A stretch of DNA of 64,000 nt from Ferruginibacter sp. (GTDB lineage: Bacteria > Bacteroidota > Bacteroidia > Chitinophagales > Chitinophagaceae): contig NZ_JAQBNR010000001.1 of assembly GCF_028288465.1 (NCBI RefSeq), forward strand, positions 186,001-250,000, read 5' to 3'. The translations under genes were made by a program, and so were the position numbers. Below, piece by piece: positions 34,154 through 45,500 of this stretch (within the stretch, counting starts at the first letter, position 1; every line of letters begins with the position of its first letter). The notes under the pieces were generated by a model. The model saw nothing but the letters and a program-made list of their open reading frames with translations, made no database searches and was not told the DNA's origin.

Positions 34154-35974
34154 TTAATCCAGTTCCAGTTTCAATCTTTCTTTCAGCTCTTTAACCAGCG
34201 GGTACTCTTCTATGATTTTCAGGTACTGCTGTTTTCTTGTCAGCGGAACATCTGTTTCAACCGCGGTATCTTCTTTTTCTATTACCAACACCTGGTATGT
34301 AAGCAAACGGTTATTGAAATGTTGCTGCAGGTGGGTAACCAGATCTGCACGTTCAACTTCAATAAAAGCTTTGTGTATTTCGCCCTGGGTAATGATTTCG
34401 ATGGTGTTGTTGTCAATAACCTTCAGCTCTGCGGCTTTAAAATTAGTTACCGCCGAAAAATTACTTTTATTTCGCAGCTTTTCAATAAACAGGCCCCAGC
34501 AAACATACAGTTCGTCTTCAGTTATTCGCACGGCTTCGTTGCTGCCGTTTTGATTTTGTTGCGCTATTTGCTGGCGTATTTTGCTAAGTGAACCTAGTGT
34601 AGGTTTTGCAGCCCTGGCTGCAGTTGCATTTGAAGTATTGCCCGGCGCCTTATAAGGAGATGACTTTTTTATTACCGGTGATGGTTCTTCAATGATCAAT
34701 TTTGCTTCTGCCTGCGGTTGCCGGTTTACGGGTTGCTTAAGTTGTGCTTCTTGTTCACCATGCTTTTCAACAGATGATGGCTTTAATTTTTCAATCGGCA
34801 GCGCACGGAAAGCAATGGTTTTTGCACCATCAATCAGTTTTTTTTTACTTACAACGCCATCGTTGTTTACCAGTTCCAAGGCCTGCTGCAAATAGCTGAG
34901 CTTAATAATAGTGAGCTCTACATGCAGGCGTTTGTTGCGGGATTGTTTATAATTCAGCTCACTTTCGTTTAAAATATTTAAAGCACTGATGATAAATGCC
35001 GCTGGTATTTTTTGGGCTGTTTGTAAATATTTTTGTTTAAAATCTTCCGCTACTTCCAGCAGCATAGCCACTTTTGCATCCCGGCTTACCAGCAGATTGC
35101 GCAAAAATTCTGAAAAGCCATCCAGTACCGTATCTCCTTCAAAACCTTTCCGGTTAATTTCATCATACATCAGCAAAGCACTGCTTAAATCCTGCTGCTG
35201 CAAATAATCCAGCAGTTTAAAATAATAATCTTCATCCAGGATGTTCAGGTGCTCCAGCGTATTGGTATAAGTCACGGCGCCGTTTGTAAAGCTTACAATC
35301 TTATCCAGGATACTCAGGGAATCCCGCATGCAGCCTTCGCTTTTTTGCGCAATTACATGCAGTGCAGCCTTGTCTGCTTTTATTGATTCTTTATCGCAGA
35401 TTTCTTGCAGGTGTTCAACCGTATCATTGTTGGTGATGCGCTTAAAATCAAATATCTGGCACCTGCTTAAAATAGTAGGTAGTATTTTATGTTTTTCAGT
35501 GGTTGCTAAAATAAAGATGGCATAGGGAGGAGGTTCTTCCAGCGTTTTTAGAAATGCGTTGAATGCAGATGAACTTAGCATGTGGACCTCATCTACTATA
35601 TATACCTTGTATTTACCCGCCTGTGGCGCAAAGCGCACCTGCTCCACCAGGCTGCGGATATCATCTACGGAGTTATTGCTGGCAGCATCCAGTTCATGTA
35701 TATTTAAAGAAGTGCCGGCATCAAAAGAAATGCAGCTGTTGCATACATTGCAGGCTTCCCCGTCTTTAGTTTGATTTTCGCAGTTGATTGTTTTAGCCAA
35801 TATCCTGGCACAGGTAGTTTTACCCACACCTCTTGGTCCGCAAAATAAAAAGGCGTGCGCCAGCTGGTTATTTTTAATAGCATTTTTCAGCGTGGTAGTA
35901 ATATGCGCCTGCCCCACCACAGTTGAAAAATTTTGCGGCCTGTATTTTCTTGCCGATACTACAAATTTATCCAT
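34154..35974 (-). CDS. dnaX: DNA polymerase III subunit gamma/tau
   Basis: A 606-residue clamp-loader ATPase. It has Walker A GPRGVGKTT at about 46, a zinc-binding Cys set (CENQ...CNVCNSC), Walker B VYIVDEVHML and sensor 1 LATTEKHKILPTILSRCQ. Then come the lid and domain III, followed by a tail (about residues 390-606) that may include the tau-like polymerase-contact region. The full-length protein is a single frame; no slippery site for a gamma frameshift was obvious. TAATTTG, one base shorter than the -7 consensus, ends 5 nt before the ATG. It is upstream of the E2 gene, 200 nt away. Confidence 0.94.
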   Translation of the reverse strand: MDKFVVSARKYRPQNFSTVVGQAHITTTLKNAIKNNQLAHAFLFCGPRGVGKTTCARILAKTINCENQTKDGEACNVCNSCISFDAGTSLNIHELDAASNNSVDDIRSLVEQVRFAPQAGKYKVYIVDEVHMLSSSAFNAFLKTLEEPPPYAIFILATTEKHKILPTILSRCQIFDFKRITNNDTVEHLQEICDKESIKADKAALHVIAQKSEGCMRDSLSILDKIVSFTNGAVTYTNTLEHLNILDEDYYFKLLDYLQQQDLSSALLMYDEINRKGFEGDTVLDGFSEFLRNLLVSRDAKVAMLLEVAEDFKQKYLQTAQKIPAAFIISALNILNESELNYKQSRNKRLHVELTIIKLSYLQQALELVNNDGVVSKKKLIDGAKTIAFRALPIEKLKPSSVEKHGEQEAQLKQPVNRQPQAEAKLIIEEPSPVIKKSSPYKAPGNTSNATAARAAKPTLGSLSKIRQQIAQQNQNGSNEAVRITEDELYVCWGLFIEKLRNKSNFSAVTNFKAAELKVIDNNTIEIITQGEIHKAFIEVERADLVTHLQQHFNNRLLTYQVLVIEKEDTAVETDVPLTRKQQYLKIIEEYPLVKELKERLKLELD

Positions 35975-36052
35975 GCGTGCAAATTACGATTAATAGCCTT
36001 TTTTGAAAAGATAATTATTAAAAGGAAAGTAGTTTCAACGGGTTAAATCAAG

Positions 36053-37225
36053 CTAGGCCAGCATAGGATGTCGTTTGAATTCTTTTGTTCTGTCAAATAA
36101 ATAGCGGTAGGTAGTAAGCTTACGGCTTTGAAAAACTTCTCCCAGGCTTTGGGCTATGTTGACCATTTTAGGATTGAAATCGCCAATCCACTGCATTTCA
36201 TATTCCTTATAGGGAAGCGAGGGTGTTTGTATTACTTTAGCTGCTTCCACAACAATATATGCATCAACACCGTGCCCCTGCCACTCCGGCACTACGCCGA
36301 ATACGATGCCACAAAATTTTTTATTGGGACTAAATTTTTTCAGCCATAAAAATTGCAGCTTTTGGAGCAATCCAAATTTGCCGTCCAGGTGCTTAAACCA
36401 TTGGTTTAAATCGGGCAGATTTATAAATATGGCGATGGGGTCATTTTTGTGATAGGCAAACCAGACAATCCGCTCGTCCATTACCAGTTTCATCTTTTTA
36501 AATAACAGCAATGCCTGCTCTTTGGGCATTTGCTTTAAGCCGCCGTGCCCAGCCCAGGCCTTATTGTAAACTGTTGCAAAATCTGCAGCGAATTTCTCCA
36601 GCTTATTTTTGTCGATATATGTTGCTGTAAATTCGGGGTCTGCGCCAAAGCGGGCATGTCTTTCAAACATTTTGGCACTTAAAACATCCTTGGGATGCAT
36701 GCCAAAACACAGTTGATTAAAAAACAGTTTAAATCCGTAGTTCTCAAATAACTGCCGGTAATATGGCGGGTTATAATTCATGCAATACATTGGCTCGGTA
36801 AAACCTTCTGTTACAAGTCCCCACCAACGGTCCCGCTCACCAAAATTAATAGGTCCGTCCATTGCTTCCATTCCTTTTTGCATCAGCCAGTGTTTGGCAT
36901 TATCCAGCAAAAGATCGGCGGCATGCTGGTTATTGATACATTCAAAAAAGCCAATGCCTCCAACCGGCACATCATCCCCTTTATTTTTATATTTACTATT
37001 CACAAAAGCGGCGATACGGCCAATTAAATTATGATCGTTGTCCAGTAAAATCCAGCGGGCCGCTTCACCAAAACGAAAAGCCTTGTTTTTTTTTGCATCA
37101 AATACCTCCTCAATATCCTTGTCCAGCGGACGGATCCAGTTGACGTCGTTTTTATATAGTTGCACTGCAACCTGTAAAAATTGTCGGGCGGTTTTAGAAT
37201 CGTTTACGGGAATTAGCTGCATCAT
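36053..37225 (-). CDS. GNAT-superfamily acetyltransferase-like protein
   Basis: A 390-residue protein with two GNAT-like halves. The N-terminal part (LIPVNDSKTARQFLQVAVQLYKND...WIRPLDKDI) and centre (GPINFGERDRWWGLV, NYNPPYYRQLFENYGF) are typical of YghO-like proteins in Bacteroidota; the C-terminal half has a GNAT acetyl-CoA loop-like segment (GVVPEWQGHGVDAYI). Acyl acceptor unknown. The frame extends to 37279, but ATG 37225 follows a TACATTTG box by 16 nt and gives the family start MMQLIPV. Confidence 0.75.
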   Translation of the reverse strand: MMQLIPVNDSKTARQFLQVAVQLYKNDVNWIRPLDKDIEEVFDAKKNKAFRFGEAARWILLDNDHNLIGRIAAFVNSKYKNKGDDVPVGGIGFFECINNQHAADLLLDNAKHWLMQKGMEAMDGPINFGERDRWWGLVTEGFTEPMYCMNYNPPYYRQLFENYGFKLFFNQLCFGMHPKDVLSAKMFERHARFGADPEFTATYIDKNKLEKFAADFATVYNKAWAGHGGLKQMPKEQALLLFKKMKLVMDERIVWFAYHKNDPIAIFINLPDLNQWFKHLDGKFGLLQKLQFLWLKKFSPNKKFCGIVFGVVPEWQGHGVDAYIVVEAAKVIQTPSLPYKEYEMQWIGDFNPKMVNIAQSLGEVFQSRKLTTYRYLFDRTKEFKRHPMLA

Positions 37226-37241
37226 ATTATAAGGTAAAACG

Positions 37242-37249
37242 CAAATGTA
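37242..37249 (-). promoter_or_regulatory. Putative -7 box of the GNAT-like gene
   Basis: TACATTTG on the reverse strand matches TAnnTTTG, 16 nt before the ATG at 37225. It lies inside the longer open frame and so argues for the shorter start. Confidence 0.45.
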
Positions 37250-37288
37250 GTTAAGGCAATGCACACTTGGGAATAGCAACCAGCCACT

Positions 37289-38401
37289 TTAAAAACTCAT
37301 ATCAGCCATAATGCCAAAATGATCCGACCAGGGAACAGTTAGTCTTTGATATTGGTCAACGGTAAATTTTTTATCCGAAAATATGTAGTCTATACGCAGC
37401 GTAGGGGATATATGCCTGAATGTTCTGCCTATACCGCTGCCTTTTTGTAAAAAAGCATCCTGCATATTTCCTTTAATGGTAAAATAGGTATAGGAGTTCG
37501 GCACATCATTAAAGTCTCCGCAGAGTATAGCCGGGTAAGGACTTTTTTGTACAAAATCATTTACAATATCAGCCTGGTTTCCACGGAACCGGTAGCCCCT
37601 CCTTAATTTGCTGATAATTGTTTTTGAATCCTTCAGTCCGTCCTTCTCACTGTGTTTGATCAGGTCAAGACTTTTGTATTCCTTTTCGCCAAATCTTACC
37701 GATTGAAGGTGAACATTAAATACACGTATTGGCTTTCCATTGTAATCAATGTCAGTATAAATCAATTGCTGAACAGATTCTTCGTCGCCGAAATCGTGCA
37801 CGCCTGTATTTGTAATGGGGTATTTAGAAAAAATGACCATCCCCATTTCACTATATTTTTTTTCGCTGTAACTGGGTATATAATAGTGGTAGGGATAACC
37901 CATTTGCCTGATTTCAGGAATAGTGGGATCAAACAATTCCAGATTGCGGGTTTCCAGAAACTCCTGGAAACACAATATATCCGCATTGTATTTCTTCACC
38001 TCTGCCATCATGAGTGGCCGGTAGCTGGTGCCGCCTTTTTGTACCTTATTCAGCTCGTCCCAACTGGACACATTCCAGGATAAAATCCGTAAAGTTTCCT
38101 GCGGTTTTGTTGCTGAAAAAGGTTGAAAATAATGCCAGCCAAAGGCAACCTTTACCTGCTGAAAACTTAGCAGCAGGGCAATGAAAGAAATCAGCATCCA
38201 TTTTGACCTGGCGACAATCCAGCCAGCAAGAAAAGTAATCACAGCAAAAAATAGCAACGGAAATGCAAGACCCAGGATACTTACAAACCAGTATCTGCCG
38301 GGGTCTATATATGGAACCAGGCAGGTGAGCAGGTAAATAAAAACCGTTAAAAAGTTTAGTATTAAAAATAAACGGCTAACTATTTTTTTTGAAAAAGACA
38401 A
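37289..38401 (-). CDS. Membrane-anchored endonuclease/exonuclease/phosphatase-family protein
   Basis: A 370-residue protein with two or three N-terminal transmembrane helices (about 10-90) and an EEP hydrolase domain. Catalytic motifs: ILSWNVSSWDE, ADILCFQEFLE, VHLQSVRF, ILCGDFNDVPNS, RIDYIFSDKKF and PWSDHFGIMADM (last His). The domain hydrolyses phosphodiesters or phosphomonoesters; substrate unknown. The start is a TTG at 38401 because the frame has no ATG before the first helix. The stretch from 38402 to 38701 upstream holds no gene. Confidence 0.82.
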   Translation of the reverse strand: MSFSKKIVSRLFLILNFLTVFIYLLTCLVPYIDPGRYWFVSILGLAFPLLFFAVITFLAGWIVARSKWMLISFIALLLSFQQVKVAFGWHYFQPFSATKPQETLRILSWNVSSWDELNKVQKGGTSYRPLMMAEVKKYNADILCFQEFLETRNLELFDPTIPEIRQMGYPYHYYIPSYSEKKYSEMGMVIFSKYPITNTGVHDFGDEESVQQLIYTDIDYNGKPIRVFNVHLQSVRFGEKEYKSLDLIKHSEKDGLKDSKTIISKLRRGYRFRGNQADIVNDFVQKSPYPAILCGDFNDVPNSYTYFTIKGNMQDAFLQKGSGIGRTFRHISPTLRIDYIFSDKKFTVDQYQRLTVPWSDHFGIMADMSF

Positions 38402-40207
<1,806 letters not shown>

Positions 40208-40256
40208 CCTCCTCCTTTTAAAATGGTAAAAAAATAATTATTAACTAACAAACCAA

Positions 40257-40280
40257 GTTCCCCCTTTAGGGGACAGGGGT
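40257..40280. repeat. Short GC-rich palindromic repeat between atpD and atpC
   Basis: AAGTTCCCCCTTTAGGGG followed by ACAGGGGT abuts the atpC ATG. The core CCCC/TTTA/GGGG can form a hairpin directly before the start codon. Related sequences occur at 18.95 and 20.44 kb. Confidence 0.45.
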
Positions 40281-40532
40281 ATGACTCTCGAAATTTTAAC
40301 ACCCGAAAAGAAATTATTTAGTGGCGATGTGTATGGTATACAGTTGCCCGGCATTACCGGTTTGTTTGAAGTATTGGACAAACATGCGCCTATGGTAAGT
40401 GCTTTAAAAGCAGGTAAACTTAAAATTTTAAAAGATAAAAATACAACCATGCTTTTTACCATACAAAGCGGGTTTGCTGAGGTACTGAATAACAAAACGA
40501 CAGTTTTGGTTGAAGGTGCTGAAGAAGTATAA
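40281..40532 (+). CDS. atpC: F1 ATP synthase subunit epsilon (short form)
   Basis: An 83-residue epsilon subunit consisting only of the N-terminal beta-sandwich (MTLEILTPEKKLFSGDVYGIQLPGITGLFEVL, HAPMVSAL, FTIQSGFAEVLNNKTTVLVE). The C-terminal helical hairpin that inhibits ATP hydrolysis in other bacteria is absent; this is usual in Bacteroidota, not a truncation. It lies 73 nt after atpD and is followed by a terminator. The start codon abuts a GC-rich palindrome. Confidence 0.93.
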   Translation: MTLEILTPEKKLFSGDVYGIQLPGITGLFEVLDKHAPMVSALKAGKLKILKDKNTTMLFTIQSGFAEVLNNKTTVLVEGAEEV

Positions 40533-40550
40533 AAAACGAAAACAACAATG

Positions 40551-40580
40551 AAAGCCTTCAATTTATTGGAGGCTTTTTTT
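40551..40580 (+). terminator. Intrinsic terminator after atpC
   Basis: AAAGCCTTCAA and TTGGAGGCTTT form an 11-bp stem (one G-T pair) with a 4-nt loop, then seven T. It insulates the ATP synthase genes from the sigma factor of the polysaccharide locus. Confidence 0.92.
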
Positions 40581-40667
40581 ATAAAGCTCAATTAAATTTG
40601 GGTATGCTATATACAATTTTATCTCTAAAGCAAATTAAGTACTAACTTCGCCCTCGATTTGTTTGCC

Positions 40668-41255
40668 ATGAACAGAAAAAACGATTTAGGCTCAAAAGAT
40701 ATTTACGAACTGCAGCAACGCATCGCTGAGTATGAAGACGAAGCTGCCTACAAAAAATTATTTTTCCACTATTTCCTGCCTTTAAAGAGTTTTTCCTATT
40801 CCATAATTAAGTCAAAAGAAACGGCCGAAGAAATAGTATCAGATATTTTTCTGGATTTATGGGTGAAGCGCAAGCAATTGTGTGCCATTGAAGACCTTAA
40901 AATGTATCTGTACACCAGCGTACGCAATAATTCGGTCAGAAAATTGAGCCAACACAAAAAAGCGGCGGTTTTTTCACTTGATGAGTTGCAGGTGGAGTTT
41001 GCCTCCCCGGATGAAAACGCAGAAACCCGGTTACTTAATCACGAACTTTCTTTTAAAATTGATGCTGCCATTGAAACACTTCCACAACGCTGCAAAATAA
41101 TTTTTAAGCTGGCCAAAGAAGATAAATTAAAGTATAAAGAAATTGCGTTATTGCTGAATCTAAGCATCAAGACAATAGATAATCAGATGGCCACTGCGGT
41201 GAAAAAACTAGCTGCTGTATTAAATATTCCCGTCAAAAAGCCTTCGTCCAACTAA
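40668..41255 (+). CDS. ECF-type RNA polymerase sigma factor
   Basis: A 195-residue sigma-70 family ECF factor. Region 2 at about 25-75 (FHYFLPLKSFSYSIIKSKETAEEIVSDIFLDLWVKR) and region 4 at about 130-185 (ETLPQRCKIIFKLAKEDKLKYKEIALLLNLSIKTIDNQM) are both complete. It is paired with the adjacent FecR and should be released when the STN-type SusC senses its ligand, driving transcription of the SusC/SusD locus. The start is ATG 40668; the frame opens three codons earlier with TTG. TAACTTCG, one mismatch from the -7 box, lies about 18 nt upstream. Confidence 0.9.
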   Translation: MNRKNDLGSKDIYELQQRIAEYEDEAAYKKLFFHYFLPLKSFSYSIIKSKETAEEIVSDIFLDLWVKRKQLCAIEDLKMYLYTSVRNNSVRKLSQHKKAAVFSLDELQVEFASPDENAETRLLNHELSFKIDAAIETLPQRCKIIFKLAKEDKLKYKEIALLLNLSIKTIDNQMATAVKKLAAVLNIPVKKPSSN

Positions 41256-41321
41256 TTGTTAATTTTTTTTTAACATTCATAGGGGATTTTATCTTTTCCT
41301 GTCTCTAACAAGATACAAGAT

Positions 41322-42449
41322 ATGAGCATCGAGAGAATTTCCACATTACTGTCAAGAAAACTTGCTGGAGAATCCACAGCTTCTGAATTGACTGAACTGA
41401 CTGAATTACTCAAAAAATTTCCCGATCAGCAGATTTCGGCAGAGTTGCTGGAGGAATATTGGAATGTATTCGCTGAACACGATATTGATTTTTTGGAAGC
41501 TACCTATCATCTGCATTTAAACCGGATGAAAGCAGGGGGATATGACCTGGCTGCAAATAACACTGACGAAGAACCGGAGAACAATTACCGGGCATATCAC
41601 GGAAAAAAAATTAGAAAATTGCTTGCCGCATGTATTTTTGCCGCAGCAACTGTTATGTTCTTTTTTATCTTTTTCAACAACGATAGAAAGACATTTGCTT
41701 CCGGCAATAAGGAAACTATAAAGAGCCCGCAAAGCGAAGTAAGTACAAAAAACGGGTCCCGCACTAAAATTCAACTTCCCGATGGTACTCAGGTATGGCT
41801 AAATGGCAGTAGCAAACTCATGTACGATAATGAACATTTCAGTGCGTCAGTTCGTGAAGTATCTCTAACAGGCGAAGGCTATTTTGACGTTGTAAAAAAT
41901 GCCGCACGGCCATTCATTATTCACACCAGTAAAATGGACATCAGGGTGCTGGGCACCGTTTTTAATGTGCGCTGTTATCCGGGAGAAAAAAAGACAGAAA
42001 CAAGTTTAATAAGGGGCAGTATTGAAGTGACTTTAAAAAACAGGAAGGATAAAATAATGCTGAGGCCGTCGGAAAAATTAATTATAAGTGATGAAGAATT
42101 GACGGCACCGGCAAAATCAGTGGCAACCAATAAAATGGCTGATAAGGTAATTACAAAGGATATCATAGTACTGCGTCACTTAACCGTATTGCCGCAGGAT
42201 AGCACGATTGTAGAAACAGCGTGGGTAGAAAACAGGCTGGTTTTCAGCAGCGAAACGTTTGAAGAAGTTGCCTTAAAGATGGAGAAATGGTATGGAGTAG
42301 AAATTGAGTTTGCAAATGAAAATTTGAAATCCGAACCTCTTACGGCGACTTTTACAAAAGAGACTTTGGCTGAAGCATTACATGCACTGCAGGTGGCTAC
42401 TAAATTTAATTTTAAAATAAACAATAACCGCATCACCATTTCAAAATAA
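41322..42449 (+). CDS. FecR-family anti-sigma factor
   Basis: A 375-residue inner-membrane regulator. The cytosolic N-terminal region (1-95) binds the sigma factor; one transmembrane helix at about 99-118 (LLAACIFAAATVMFFFIFF); periplasmic FecR domain with TKIQLPDGTQVWLNGSS, LTGEGYFDVVKN, RPFIIHTSKMDIRVLGT; then a C-terminal STN-like DUF4974 domain (WYGVEIEF...ALQVATKFNFKI). It is 66 nt after the sigma gene and directly upstream of an STN-containing SusC, the partner that would transmit the signal. Confidence 0.92.
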   Translation: MSIERISTLLSRKLAGESTASELTELTELLKKFPDQQISAELLEEYWNVFAEHDIDFLEATYHLHLNRMKAGGYDLAANNTDEEPENNYRAYHGKKIRKLLAACIFAAATVMFFFIFFNNDRKTFASGNKETIKSPQSEVSTKNGSRTKIQLPDGTQVWLNGSSKLMYDNEHFSASVREVSLTGEGYFDVVKNAARPFIIHTSKMDIRVLGTVFNVRCYPGEKKTETSLIRGSIEVTLKNRKDKIMLRPSEKLIISDEELTAPAKSVATNKMADKVITKDIIVLRHLTVLPQDSTIVETAWVENRLVFSSETFEEVALKMEKWYGVEIEFANENLKSEPLTATFTKETLAEALHALQVATKFNFKINNNRITISK

Positions 42450-42477
42450 AATTATGTAGGAAGAAAATAGATAAAAA

Positions 42478-42510
42478 AACCCAGGAGAATGTTGACGCAT
42501 TTCCCGGGTT
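42478..42510 (+). repeat. Imperfect hairpin in the SusC leader
   Basis: AACCC and GGGTT, with further pairing inward to AATG/CATT around loop TTGACG, give about 12 pairs with one bulged A and one mismatch. It lies between FecR and SusC. No T tract follows, so a terminator is unlikely; a leader structure is possible. Confidence 0.4.
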
Positions 42511-42593
42511 CAGAAAGGCTAACATGGAAAATTTGAAAAACGCTCAAGTGGATCAAACTTCCTTTTTGTATACATTAACCAAAAGACAAACAT

Positions 42594-45500
42594 ATGAAAA
42601 AAAACAAACGGCTGCAAGCTTTGGGCAACCGAAGCAAGTTTAAAATTTTACTGCTTATGAAATTGATGACCCCGGTGTTGCTCATTTTTATGACGCAGCT
42701 AACTGTTTCTGCTAAGGGACAGGACAAGATTACCATCAAACTCAAAAACATTGAGCTCACGAAAGCGATGTCACTGGTGGAAAAACAAAGCGATTATCGT
42801 TTTGTGTACAATAACAATTTGATCCCTGTCGCAAAAAAGATTGATGCCACTTTTAGAGAGGCAGATTTGCCCGAAGTGATGACAAAGTTGCTTACCGGTA
42901 CAGGTTTGTCTTATAAAATTATGAAAGACAACCTTGTTGTATTGTACCAGCGGGACGATGAAGTAAAAGATCTTACTGTTAAAGGGACAATTACTGATGA
43001 AAACGGAAGAGGACTCGAAGGAGCCAGCATTAAAGTAAAGGGAAATAAAACAGGGACCTATACAGTTGCCTCGGGCGAGTATTCATTAGCTGTACCCGAT
43101 AATGCTACGCTTATAATTTCTTACGTAGGGTACGAAACAGTTGAAATTGCAGTAGGAGGTAGAACTACCATCGATGTTAAATTAAAAGCTGCTACTCAAA
43201 AAATGGATGAGGTTGTGGTGATTGGTTATGGTAGCGCAAGCAAAAGAGACCTGACAGGATCAATTACAAAAGTAGCCGGGAAAGATATCGCCGATAAACC
43301 TAATACTAATCCGGTTGCATCTTTGCAGGGAAAGGTAGCCGGTTTGTCAGTTGTTAACAATGGTACTCCCGGTGCAGCTCCGGACATCAGGATCAGGGGA
43401 ACTGTAAGTATAGGACAGGTTCATCCTTTATATGTAGTGGATGGTATTTTTAACGATAACATTGATTATATCAATCCGAATGACATTGAGTCTATAGAAG
43501 TACTGAAAGATCCTTCTTCATTAGCCATATTCGGTGTAAAAGGCGCCACAGGTGTTATTGCTATTACCACTAAAAAAGCCAAGGCAGGCCAGGTGGTAGT
43601 AAACTTCAATACATCTTACGGAACAAAAAAACTGGTAGATAAAATTAAGCTTGCAGATGCCACCCAGTTTAAAACCTTGTTTGATGAAGAAAATGCCAAT
43701 AATGGTGTTGCTACTCCAGACTATTCAGCCTTAACTGCCAATACAGACTGGATTGATGCTGTTACCCGGACCGGGAAATTTAATAATAATAACCTGAGTA
43801 TTTCCGGAAGCACAGAAAAAAACCGTTTCAACTTCGGGCTGGGATATTTAACCGACGAAGGAATTATCAAGCACGAAAAGCTGGAAAAAATACTACTTTC
43901 TTTTGGGGATGAGTTTAAGGTGAATAAAGCCATAAAAATTGGCATCAACTTCAATGCATCAAGGCAAAATAATCCTTACAACGCAACCAGCGTATTGGAC
44001 AATGCCAGAAAAGTAATGCCGCAGGTTTCGGCGGGCACAAAGCCTTTCAGTGTAGCGAATCCTTATGGCGGAGATAGCATGACTGTTAATTTGTATTCAG
44101 GCCTTGATAATGCGCTTCAAAATTCAGGTGTTGTAAATCCATTGCTTGAATTGGAAAATACATGGAATAAGCAGGTTAATATCGAGTTTAGAACTGTTGC
44201 AAGTGTTTATGGCGAAATTAATTTCCTTAAATATTTCAATTTCAGATCAACTTTCTATGCGGATATGAGCACAGTGAATAACAGGCAATATTCACCGCTT
44301 TATTATGCTTATGACCCATTAAATAACACCCCTTACCTGTACGGTGCAAAAACACAGGTGAGTGAGAATGACAACTCTTACAAAAAATTTCAGCAGGACC
44401 ATATCCTTACCTTCAGAAAAAGTTTCGGAGATCATAATTTAACGGCAACTGCTGGTTTTACTTCTTACTATTTCGGCAACTTCAACAGGTCTGGCGTTGC
44501 TAAACCCTATACTACCGGTAATGCCTTGCCAATACCTGATGATAAAAGATTCTGGTACATGACCAATGGTTTTGAAGATCCAACAACATCACTGGCATCT
44601 TCCTCTCAAAGCGAATATTCAACAGTTTCAATGCTGGGAAGGATATTGTACAATTACAAGCAAAAGTATTTTTTAAACGCATCTGTCCGGGATGACGCTT
44701 CCTCACAAATCCCCGAAAAAAATCGTCACCAGCAATTCTGGGCACTTGGAGGCGCATGGGAAATATCCAAGGAAGATTTCATGAAGGGACAAACGTTTTT
44801 AAACTATCTTAAATTAAAAGGATCTGTTGGTGTGTTAGGCAATCAAACAGCGGTAGACCCCAATGGATTAACCATCAATTATCCATTTTATCCAAGATTA
44901 AATACAGGTATCGCAGCAGTTTTTGGCACCAATATTTATGGTGCTGCACAACCTTCCTATGTGCCTAATCCAGATTTGAAATGGGAAACCGTTTCGGCCC
45001 AGGAAGCAGGATTTGAATTGTCAGCCTTTAGAAACAGGTTGCATTTTGAAGCCAATTATTTCAACAAAACTACCAATAACCTGATGTCATATCTAAGCAA
45101 GGCTTCCATTGGTTTGCCGGATCAGCTGACAAATGGTGGTAGTTTAAGAAACTGGGGTGAAGAATTTTCTGCCAGCTGGAACCAGGCTGTTAACCGTGAT
45201 TTTTCTGTTAATATCGGAGGCAATATTACCTTCTTAAAAAACAAAGTATTAAGCATTGCTGAAGGTACGGTGGCAGGGTATTTCTCAAGAGCATTTCAAA
45301 ACAATGGATCAGCTGAAAGCCGTACCCAGCCAGGACTTCCTATCGGTTCTTTTTACGGGTACGAAGTAGAGGGGCTATATCAAAGCTATGCTGACATCTT
45401 GAAATCACCGGTTGCCTCTGCTATCGGAGCTTACAGGCCAGGCGATTTTAAATTTAAAGATTTGAATGGTGATGGAAAAATTACTGCTGATGACAGAACT

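Noticed and set aside
40281..40532. Epsilon subunit that appears truncated
   Set aside because: Short epsilon subunits of about 80 residues are usual in Bacteroidota.
40549..40596. Mini ORF after atpC
   Set aside because: It is the translated stem-loop of the atpC terminator.
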